34,590 nt of DNA, from assembly GCA_910588865.1 (NCBI GenBank), contig CAJUSJ010000039.1, positions 1-34,590 of the forward strand. The letters run 5' to 3'. Shown here piece after piece: positions 1 through 6,387 of this stretch. Made by a program: the position numbers and the translations under genes. The stretch is from an uncultured Lachnospiraceae bacterium (GTDB taxonomy: Bacteria > Bacillota > Clostridia > Lachnospirales > Lachnospiraceae). How positions within the stretch are numbered: position 1 is the first letter of the stretch; the number at the start of each line of letters is the position of its first letter. Below the pieces are notes generated by a model, which was not told where the DNA came from, did not search any database, and saw nothing but the letters and a program-made list of their open reading frames with translations.

Positions 1-51
1 TCCTTGCACCGAATGCAATAACGTTTGCATTGTTGTGCTCTTTAATCAGAT

Positions 52-327
52 GTGAAGCCAATTCATATGATTACGGCAATGGGATTATTCGTGGCTTTTT
101 TTAGCTTTGTAGGTGTGTTTTGGTCTGTTGTAATGCATATGCTTGGAAATACTGTGAGTGGGTGGGCGAGTATGACTAGCTTAATTTGTTTAATTGGAGG
201 AATACAACTTGTTTGTCTGGGAGTTTTAGGCGAATATATTGGAAAGATTTATTTAGAGACAAAAGCAAGGCCACGCTATATTATTAGTGAGAGGACTTTT
301 TCGACAGATCAAAATAAAGGGGAATAG
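52..327 (+). pseudogene. C-terminal remnant of a membrane GT2 glycosyltransferase
   Basis: The 91 residues match the C-terminal membrane part of GtrB/DPM1-like family 2 glycosyltransferases. There are two hydrophobic segments (about residues 7-30 and 38-60), a GWAS motif between them, and the conserved end LGEYIGKIYLETKARPRYI. In the family these enzymes move a sugar onto a polyprenyl phosphate, and this part only anchors the enzyme in the membrane. The catalytic GT-A domain (about 220 residues) is absent: an in-frame TAA lies at 43-45, just upstream of the GTG at 52, and no frame of bases 1-51 gives a convincing continuation. It is either a decayed 5'-truncated gene or a gene broken by frameshift just outside the window. 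Its AT-rich composition differs from the core genes after 1379 and suggests the tail of a polysaccharide locus. Confidence 0.7.
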
Positions 328-901
328 TGTCATCTTTTTCAGCCTCTGCGGTATTGATATGTACTGTTGCTTAGCGGAATTCTCAGATTCCTGAAAAGCT
401 TCTTAGCCCTAGACATGTGGCTGCCTTCCTTGGACTGCTTGCTTCCAACCCCAAACAGGACATGGAAGTGCCCCTTCCTTCATAGAGAGAAATCGTTTTT
501 TACAATGGAAAACTAGCGACAGCAAATAGTATGAGTAATATCAATGCGCTTAGATGTATGCTAGGACAAAAAGTCTCAGTTTAAAGATGTATTTGACATA
601 CGTATAATTATAACGGATGCGCAAAAAACAGCGGATGGTGATACAGAGGGGATTTTGAGTTTCGTAGGAACGGAGTTGAATTCCGAATCTAAAAAACTGT
701 TTAAACCGGTAGCCAGCATATGCCCAATATATAATGAGAAAGAGTACGTTTACGGAGATATAATGTATGACGAATAATAAATTCTGATAATAATCATTGT
801 GTTTGGAATAGTATTAAGTTTTCCTTTGTAGCGGTACACATTGGATAATTAGATAAAAACATACGAGTGAAAACAAGATTTGAGAAAAAGGGGGGATTCA
901 T
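328..901. other. Decayed AT-rich region without an intact gene
   Basis: No frame here has both a start and a useful length. The one notable open stretch is 565-777 on the plus strand. It reads about 70 residues, includes the run DVFDIRIIITDAQKTADGD, and ends in tandem TAA TAA, but it has no start codon and is preceded by a stop at 562-564. It looks like the end of a lost protein of unknown family. Bases 328-560 give only short broken frames on both strands. With the glycosyltransferase remnant to the left, this reads as an eroded accessory segment. Confidence 0.5.
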
Positions 902-1108
902 ATGAATAGAACATATCAGTTTCAAGATTTAAGAATCGGTATGGAGGTAAAGGCCGAAGAACTGTCTAATATATATGATACATTTATTGTTTTGGATAAT
1001 GCCAGGCCGATTGGGGATAATGGCAATTATTCTACTGAAGGAAGGATAATGTATATAGGCAGAAGCTTAGATGATAAGATAAGCAAAAAGGAAGGAGTTT
1101 CTCTGTAA
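902..1108 (+). CDS. Small hypothetical protein, possibly frameshifted
   Basis: This is a 68-residue acidic protein of unrecognised family. The start is well supported: a GGGGGG-containing purine tract lies just upstream of the ATG. No signal peptide, membrane segment or cysteine motif is visible. The frame closes at TAA 1106-1108. The next frame (codons from 1105: GTA ATA TAC AAT) runs on without a stop to about 1310, and its first residues, VIYNSSLDIDGGESV, look protein-like and fit the style of the upstream part. A one-base indel near the A-run at 1085-1090 could therefore have shortened a longer protein. The later residues of the second frame look like noise, so the original end cannot be placed. 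Confidence 0.5.
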   Translation: MNRTYQFQDLRIGMEVKAEELSNIYDTFIVLDNARPIGDNGNYSTEGRIMYIGRSLDDKISKKEGVSL

Positions 1109-1310
1109 TATACAATAGTTCTCTGGATATAGACGGAGGTGAAAGCGTTAAGAAAAGAACAGGGCGCTTTTTAACCGTTCTCTTCCGCTTTCGGATACCA
1201 GTCACCACCCAGAAGCATCGCCTAACGCTCCGGTCCGATGGTCTTCCTTGCCCTGGAAGCCCAAAAAGGGAGCCGTCAGCCAACGGTATAGGAAATGTAT
1301 GCGAATAAGT
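1109..1310. other. Intergenic segment, no supported gene
   Basis: Nothing here is supported as an independent gene. It contains the possible frameshifted continuation of the preceding small gene (roughly 1105-1150). The more GC-rich stretch at about 1160-1290 has no recognisable RNA or mobile-element feature. It ends at the promoter of the next gene. Confidence 0.4.
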
Positions 1311-1339
1311 TTGACAAACCCCCCAATATCATGTAAAAT
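1311..1339 (+). promoter_or_regulatory. Sigma-A promoter for the CNNM/CBS gene
   Basis: TTGACA at 1311-1316 is followed after exactly 17 bases by TAAAAT at 1334-1339. The -35 is a perfect consensus and the -10 has one mismatch. The likely transcription start is near 1346, about 33 bases before the TTG start codon, with the ribosome site AAGGAG in between. Confidence 0.8.
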
Positions 1340-1378
1340 ATCTCCTAAAAATACATAATAAACAAGGAGTGATAATTT

Positions 1379-2686
1379 TTGGATTCCAGTGACGTCATAC
1401 AGTTGCTCACATTAGTTGTCTTATTGGCGCTGTCAGCCTTTTTCTCATCAACAGAGACAGCTCTCACCACAGTAAATAAGATCCGGGTCAGGACATTGGC
1501 CGAATCGGGTGTGGAGAGGGCTGTGACCCTGTCAAAGGTTATTGAGCAGCAGGGAAAGATGCTCAGCGCGATTCTCATCGGCAATAATATCGTCAACCTG
1601 TCCGCGTCTTCCCTGATGACAACATTGACCATAAAGCTGTTTGGAAACAAGGCGGTGGGAGTGGCCACCGGCGTGCTGACTCTGCTGATCCTGGTGTTCG
1701 GCGAGATCACGCCAAAGACCTTGTCCACCATATCCGCGGAGTCCATGGCTTTGAGGAGCGCAGGGGTCATATACGCGCTGATGTATGTTCTGACCCCGGT
1801 GATCGCGGTGGTCAATAAGCTGTCTTTGGGGGTTCTCTTGTTCCTGAAGGTGGACCCAAACAAAAAGCAGGACATGATCACAGAGGATGAGCTGCGGACT
1901 ATCGTGGAGGTGAGCCACGAGGAAGGCGTTATAGAGACAAAAGAGAAGAAGATGATCAACAATGTGTTTGATTTTGGGGATTCTCTGGCAAAGGATATCA
2001 TGGTTCCCCGGATCGACATGGTGTTTGTAAATGTAGACGCGACTTATGATGAGCTGATTGATATTTTCAGAAAAGAACAATATACCCGTATCCCGGTGTA
2101 TGAGGAGACCACGGACAATGTTATCGGGATCGTTAATGTGAAGGACTTGCTTCTGATCGAGGATCATGACAATTTTCATATTCGGGACTGTCTGAGGCAG
2201 CCCATGTACACTTACGAGTACAAGAAGAACTCGGAGCTGATGATAGAGATGCAGAAGTCTTTCAGCAATCTTGTGATTGTGCTGGATGAGTACGGGGCTA
2301 CCGCGGGGCTGGTAACCTTGGAGGACATGTTGGAGGAGATCGTGGGAGAGATCCGGGATGAGTACGATCAGGACGAGATCAAGACGGTTCAGCAGAAAGG
2401 GCCTGGGGAGTACTCGGTGGCGGGAGCCATGAAGCTGGCGGACATCAACGACCGTCTGGGGCTGGAGCTGGAGTCTGAGGATTACGATTCCGTGGGCGGG
2501 CTGGTGATCGGGCTTTTGGATCACCTGCCGGACGAGGGCGAGGAGGTCAGCGACGGCGGGATCCGCTTTATTGTGGAGAGTGTGGATAAGAACAGGATCG
2601 ACAGGATCCGCATGATCCTGGAAGAGGATGGACAGGAGGAGGGAGGGGACGAGGCGGCGGATCCCTCCTCCCAGGCAGAGGACTGA
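1379..2686 (+). CDS. HlyC/CorC-type CNNM-CBS membrane protein
   Basis: This 435-residue protein has the standard architecture of the family. An N-terminal CNNM (DUF21) membrane domain covers about residues 1-180 and includes a FFSSTETALT motif and several hydrophobic helices. A tandem CBS pair spans about 200-330, with the recognisable EYGATAGLVTLEDMLEEIVG segment. A C-terminal CorC/HlyC domain spans about 345-415, followed by an acidic tail. Family members are linked to magnesium or other divalent cation transport; the older label haemolysin is not informative. The start is TTG at 1379, chosen because AAGGAG lies 11-16 bases upstream and no ATG fits. It is monocistronic and faces a convergent neighbour. 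Confidence 0.9.
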   Translation: MDSSDVIQLLTLVVLLALSAFFSSTETALTTVNKIRVRTLAESGVERAVTLSKVIEQQGKMLSAILIGNNIVNLSASSLMTTLTIKLFGNKAVGVATGVLTLLILVFGEITPKTLSTISAESMALRSAGVIYALMYVLTPVIAVVNKLSLGVLLFLKVDPNKKQDMITEDELRTIVEVSHEEGVIETKEKKMINNVFDFGDSLAKDIMVPRIDMVFVNVDATYDELIDIFRKEQYTRIPVYEETTDNVIGIVNVKDLLLIEDHDNFHIRDCLRQPMYTYEYKKNSELMIEMQKSFSNLVIVLDEYGATAGLVTLEDMLEEIVGEIRDEYDQDEIKTVQQKGPGEYSVAGAMKLADINDRLGLELESEDYDSVGGLVIGLLDHLPDEGEEVSDGGIRFIVESVDKNRIDRIRMILEEDGQEEGGDEAADPSSQAED

Positions 2687-2743
2687 CTTGTTTCTGTTCG
2701 GGGGCTGGACCCATGTTTTTGTCCTTGTTGGATTTGGCTTCCT

Positions 2744-3103
2744 TTAACTGGAGACTCCGCCGATGATCCCGCTTCCCACACAGAAGGCAAGGGTGGTCAG
2801 GAGACGGGAGGTGTCGGAGGTTATTTCCCGGTTGATCACAAAGGATACCGCGAACAGAACTAAAAAGTAGGACAGTCCCGCGGCAAAGCCGCAGAAAAAC
2901 CGCTGCCTCTGGACCCGCTTTCCCATGACAAAGCCGGCCAGGGCGCAGGACAGTATGTAGACCATGTTGACGGCAATGGTTACCTGGCTTTCTTTCAATC
3001 GGAATTTGTACAGCGCAAAGGAGGTCGCGGCCAGCAAAAGTCCTGAGAGAAGATAGGAAAAAAGCAGAGAGCGGAGCAGCGCTCTTGGAGTTGAAGCTCC
3101 CAT
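2744..3103 (-). CDS. TIGR04086-type small membrane protein
   Basis: The protein has 119 residues and four predicted membrane helices (about 10-30, 42-63, 70-90 and 98-118). Length, helix layout and the pattern CALAGFVMGKR...FFCGFAAGL fit the TIGR04086 (YrzE-like) family of Clostridia, whose function is unknown. The ATG at 3103 is preceded on the minus strand by AAGGAG. In many Clostridia this family sits beside yajC and the SCIFF genes. Here it lies about 1.5 kb from scfA, inverted and separated by a GGDEF gene, so the neighbourhood is kept but rearranged. The family call rests on recognition by eye. Confidence 0.75.
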   Translation of the reverse strand: MGASTPRALLRSLLFSYLLSGLLLAATSFALYKFRLKESQVTIAVNMVYILSCALAGFVMGKRVQRQRFFCGFAAGLSYFLVLFAVSFVINREITSDTSRLLTTLAFCVGSGIIGGVSS

Positions 3104-3112
3104 AAAGACTCC

Positions 3113-3140
3113 TTGATCGTTTTGTTGGTTTTAATATATT
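3113..3140 (+). promoter_or_regulatory. Possible promoter for the GGDEF gene
   Basis: TTGATC at 3113-3118 and TATATT at 3135-3140 are separated by 16 bases. Transcription from here would begin near 3147. This favours the translation start at 3200 (a leader of about 50 bases) over the ATG at 3158, which would be almost leaderless. Both hexamers have mismatches. Confidence 0.45.
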
Positions 3141-3199
3141 CGTAAAAATGCTGGGATATGTACAAGATTCCCAGAGATTACTATTTTAGGGAGAATGAG

Positions 3200-4561
3200 A
3201 TGGAAAAAGAGAAAGGCGGCAAAATTAAAGGAATAAAAATTCGCACCATAAATTATGCCATGATCATAGCGGCGGCGGTTTTGTATGTGGTTCTTGTCTA
3301 CGCCACTGTCCAGGCTTCCATCAAGTATAAAAGGCTGATTGAGGCCACAGAGGATTATATTCTCTGTGAAAAGGACGCGGCTTTGGTGAGAGAGGGGTCG
3401 GATTATCTTACGGAGCAGGTCCGTCTCTACGTAGTCACCCTGGAGCCGGAATATATGGAGGCTTATTTTACGGAAAAGAATGTGACAAGACGCAGGGAAC
3501 AGGCTTTAGAGGAGCTGGAGGAATATGAGACCAGCCAGGAGACCTACGACTATCTCCAGAGGGCCCTGGATAATTCCAACAAACTGACGGAGAGGGAGAT
3601 CTATGCCATGAGGCTGATCACCCTTGCCCAGGGATATGATGAGGCTTCTCTTCCGGAAGAGATGAAGGGGGTTGTCCTCCAGGAAGCTGACAAAAACTTA
3701 AGCTCCCAGGAGATGGTGGACAGGGCCAGGAGCATGGTGTTTGACTATGGCTACCGGAACGCCAAAGAACTGATCATGAGCAACACGGATTATTTTCTGG
3801 ACAGCATTATAAAGTGGACCAGGAACAAGCAGTCGGAGAGCGCCATGGTCCTCCAGAACATTATGAACCGTCAGAGAGAGTGCGTTGTTGTCCTGTTTGT
3901 GCTCAATGCCGCCAATTTCATCCTGGTCATCATGCTGATCATAAAGCCGCTTCAGGTTTACATAGATTGTATCAAGGAGGAAAAAAGACTGGAGATCACC
4001 GGGGCTTATGAGTTTAAGTACCTGGCGCTGACGTACAATGATATTTATGAGGTGAACGCGGCCAATGAGGTTCTGCTGCGCCATAAGGCGGAACACGATC
4101 CCCTGACGGGAGTCATTAACCGGGGGGCCTTTGAGCAGATGAGGGAGGTTTTGAAGGCTTCCACGGACCCCTTGGCGTTTCTGATTATTGATGTGGACAA
4201 GTTCAAGCTGATCAATGACTGCTATGGACACGAGATCGGGGATCAGATCCTTAAGAAGGTGGCAAAGCATTTGTCAGATACTTTCCGCGCCCAGGATTAT
4301 GTGGCCAGGATCGGCGGCGATGAGTTCGCGGTTATTATGACAAACAGTACCCGGGAACTGCAGCCGGTAATTCAGAACAAGGTAGAGTCCATGAATCAGT
4401 TTTTGAAGAAGCCGGACGACGGGCTTCCGCCTATATCCTTGAGCATCGGAATCGCGTTCTCAGACAAGGGATTTCCGGAGGAGCTCTACAGACAGGCGGA
4501 CAGGGCGCTGTATCAGGTGAAGGAGAACGGCAGATGCGGCTGCCATTTCTATGATGAATGA
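3200..4561 (+). CDS. Membrane-anchored diguanylate cyclase (GGDEF)
   Basis: The C-terminal domain (about residues 305-453) carries an intact GGDEF signature at 372-376 and the DPLTGVINR entry motif, so it probably makes cyclic di-GMP from two GTP. An RxxD inhibitory site (R363-D366) lies exactly five residues before GGDEF, predicting product feedback inhibition. The N-terminus has one membrane helix (about 18-40), an extracytoplasmic helical sensor region (about 41-235) and a second helix (about 238-260). No known ligand-binding fold is recognised in the sensor. I use the ATG at 3200 because AGGGAG lies 6 bases upstream; an in-frame ATG at 3158 would add 14 residues but has a poor ribosome site. 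Downstream is the separate promoter of scfA. Confidence 0.9.
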   Translation: MEKEKGGKIKGIKIRTINYAMIIAAAVLYVVLVYATVQASIKYKRLIEATEDYILCEKDAALVREGSDYLTEQVRLYVVTLEPEYMEAYFTEKNVTRRREQALEELEEYETSQETYDYLQRALDNSNKLTEREIYAMRLITLAQGYDEASLPEEMKGVVLQEADKNLSSQEMVDRARSMVFDYGYRNAKELIMSNTDYFLDSIIKWTRNKQSESAMVLQNIMNRQRECVVVLFVLNAANFILVIMLIIKPLQVYIDCIKEEKRLEITGAYEFKYLALTYNDIYEVNAANEVLLRHKAEHDPLTGVINRGAFEQMREVLKASTDPLAFLIIDVDKFKLINDCYGHEIGDQILKKVAKHLSDTFRAQDYVARIGGDEFAVIMTNSTRELQPVIQNKVESMNQFLKKPDDGLPPISLSIGIAFSDKGFPEELYRQADRALYQVKENGRCGCHFYDE

Positions 4562-4575
4562 TAGCGAACAAGTTC

Positions 4576-4604
4576 TTGCGCGACGGTCGGACTTATGCTA
4601 TAAT
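4576..4604 (+). promoter_or_regulatory. Sigma-A promoter of the SCIFF-secretion cluster
   Basis: TTGCGC at 4576-4581 is followed after exactly 17 bases by a perfect TATAAT at 4599-4604. It sits in the 94-base gap before scfA and gives a leader of about 45 bases. It probably drives scfA and, at least partly, the genes through yajC, because no other promoter of this quality was seen before the terminator at 10099. Confidence 0.75.
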
Positions 4605-4655
4605 CAGGAAAGTGTACCAGGACTAACCGAGACTGGAAGATAATGGAGGAAAAAC

Positions 4656-4802
4656 ATGAAGAAAGTAAAGACATTAAGCAATAACACACTGAAGAATACC
4701 ATGAAGAACGGCGGATGCGGGGAGTGCCAGACTTCCTGTCAGTCCGCGTGCAAGACTTCCTGTACAGTAGGAAATCAGAGCTGTGAGAACAGCGGACGCT
4801 GA
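4656..4802 (+). CDS. scfA: SCIFF ribosomal peptide precursor
   Basis: This 48-residue peptide has six cysteines (positions 21, 24, 28, 32, 36 and 43) in its C-terminal half and a lysine/asparagine-rich leader beginning MKKVKTLSNNTLKNT. That is the hallmark of SCIFF (six cysteines in forty-five residues), a nearly universal Clostridia peptide that its radical SAM partner converts to a thioether-bridged product. The biological role of SCIFF is not established. The start is supported by GGAGG five bases upstream. The maturase follows 144 bases downstream, as in other Clostridia. Expected chemistry is a thioether between a cysteine sulphur and the alpha carbon of a nearby residue, often threonine; the TSC repeats offer several partners. 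Confidence 0.95.
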   Translation: MKKVKTLSNNTLKNTMKNGGCGECQTSCQSACKTSCTVGNQSCENSGR

Positions 4803-4863
4803 GGAGCCTGAGATTATCTTTGGATCCCATGTAAGCGGTAGATTACAGAAGGCAGGTAACACA

Positions 4864-4894
4864 TACCCCTACGGTCTCCCAGATTGTAGGGGTA
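4864..4894 (+). terminator. Stem-loop between scfA and scfB
   Basis: TACCCCTAC (4864-4872) and GTAGGGGTA (4886-4894) form a perfect 9-bp stem with a 13-base loop. The T-run after it is weak (ATTTAA). It may act as a leaky terminator or a 3' stabiliser, so that the small precursor is made in excess over its enzyme. That role is inferred; the hairpin is directly visible. Confidence 0.6.
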
Positions 4895-4946
4895 ATTTAA
4901 CGTTGCCGCCTGATTTGGCAAGCCTTATAGAAGGAGATAAGAATCC

Positions 4947-6338
4947 GTGATTCATCAGTATAAAAATAATGGGTATGATATCATAATGGATGTCAACAGC
5001 GGAGCCGTCCATGTCGTGGACGACGTAGTTTACGACGGAGTGGATTATTTAGCCGGGGTTCTGCCTGAATTTGAGGAGCCGGGCCCTATCCCGGAGGAGC
5101 TGGCCGGACAGGTCAGGGAATACCTTGGAAAGACCTATGGACTTCAGGAGGCAGAGGAGGCCCTGGCGGATATCCAGGAGCTGATCAACAGGGAAGAGCT
5201 GTTTACAAAGGATGTGTACCGCGACTATGTGGTGGATTTTAAGAAGAGAAAGACCGTGGTGAAGGCTTTATGTCTTCACATTGCCCACGACTGCAACCTG
5301 GCCTGCCGCTATTGCTTTGCCGAGGAAGGCGAGTACCACGGAAGGCGGGCTCTTATGAGCTTTGAGGTGGGAAAAAAGGCCCTGGACTTCCTCATGGCCA
5401 ACTCCGGCGGCAGGAGGAACCTGGAGGTTGATTTTTTCGGCGGGGAGCCCCTTATGAACTGGCAGGTGGTAAAACAGCTGGTGGAGTATGGCCGCTCCCA
5501 GGAAGAGAGCCATAACAAAAGATTCCGGTTCACCCTGACCACCAATGGCGTTTTGTTAAACGACGAGATTATGGAGTTCTGCAACCAGGAGATGAGCAAT
5601 GTGGTTCTGAGCCTGGACGGGCGGAAGGAAGTCAACGACCGGATGCGCCCTTTCCGGAAAGGCGACGGGAGCTATGACCTGATCGTTCCCAAGTTCCAAA
5701 AATTCGCTGACAGCAGAAACCAGACAAACTATTATGTAAGAGGCACATTTACCAGGAACAACTTAGATTTCTCAAAGGATGTCCTCCATTTCGCGGATCT
5801 GGGATTTAAGCAGATGTCCATGGAGCCGGTGGTGGCCTCCCCCAAGGAGCCATATGCCATCCGGGAGGAGGACCTGCCTCAGATCCTGGAAGAATACGAC
5901 AAGCTGGCGGTAGAATATATAAAACGGCAGAGGGAGGGAAGAGGGTTTAATTTCTTCCACTTTATGATCGACTTAAATCAGGGGCCCTGTGTGGCCAAGC
6001 GGCTCTCTGGCTGCGGCTCCGGAACCGAGTACCTGGCAGTGACTCCCTGGGGGGATCTGTATCCCTGCCATCAGTTTGTGGGTCAGGAGGGATTTCTCCT
6101 CGGCAATGTGGATGAGGGGATCACCAACACCAGGGTTCAGGATGAGTTCAAGCTGTGCAATGTCTACGCAAAGGAAAAGTGCCGGGACTGCTTTGCCCGG
6201 TTCTACTGCAGCGGCGGCTGCGGGGCGAATTCCTATAATTTCCATGGCTCCATCACAGAGGCCTATGATATAGGATGTGAGATGCAGAAGAAGAGGATCG
6301 AATGTTCCATCATGATCAAGGCGGCACTGGCTGAGTAA
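4947..6338 (+). CDS. scfB: Radical SAM SCIFF peptide maturase
   Basis: This 463-residue radical SAM/SPASM enzyme has the CxxxCxxC cluster motif at C116, C120 and C123 (DCNLACRYCF), a GGEPLMNW motif, and a cysteine-rich C-terminal part. The latter includes GPC, SGCGSGTEYL, a YPC motif and the closing CRDCFARFYCSGGCG, which bind auxiliary iron-sulphur clusters. The N-terminal region (about 1-95) fits a RiPP recognition element that binds the SCIFF leader. The family forms thioether bridges in SCIFF. The start is GTG at 4947 with AAGGAG upstream. The length matches characterised homologues. Placement directly after scfA makes the assignment secure. The secDF start codon follows 49 bases after its stop. 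Confidence 0.95.
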   Translation: MIHQYKNNGYDIIMDVNSGAVHVVDDVVYDGVDYLAGVLPEFEEPGPIPEELAGQVREYLGKTYGLQEAEEALADIQELINREELFTKDVYRDYVVDFKKRKTVVKALCLHIAHDCNLACRYCFAEEGEYHGRRALMSFEVGKKALDFLMANSGGRRNLEVDFFGGEPLMNWQVVKQLVEYGRSQEESHNKRFRFTLTTNGVLLNDEIMEFCNQEMSNVVLSLDGRKEVNDRMRPFRKGDGSYDLIVPKFQKFADSRNQTNYYVRGTFTRNNLDFSKDVLHFADLGFKQMSMEPVVASPKEPYAIREEDLPQILEEYDKLAVEYIKRQREGRGFNFFHFMIDLNQGPCVAKRLSGCGSGTEYLAVTPWGDLYPCHQFVGQEGFLLGNVDEGITNTRVQDEFKLCNVYAKEKCRDCFARFYCSGGCGANSYNFHGSITEAYDIGCEMQKKRIECSIMIKAALAE

Positions 6339-6387
6339 ACCGCGGACCGCGGACTTGGCACAATATAAACAAAGGAGATTATGTATC

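Noticed and set aside
330..560. Transposase fragment on the minus strand
   Set aside because: Short minus-strand frames contain basic stretches, but none could be tied to a transposase family.
1160..1300. tRNA or IS end in the GC-rich part of the gap
   Set aside because: No cloverleaf, TTC-type arm or terminal inverted repeats with a target duplication could be found.
1345..2019. 224-residue minus-strand frame
   Set aside because: It is a shadow of the CNNM/CBS gene, whose promoter, start and domains are clear on the plus strand.
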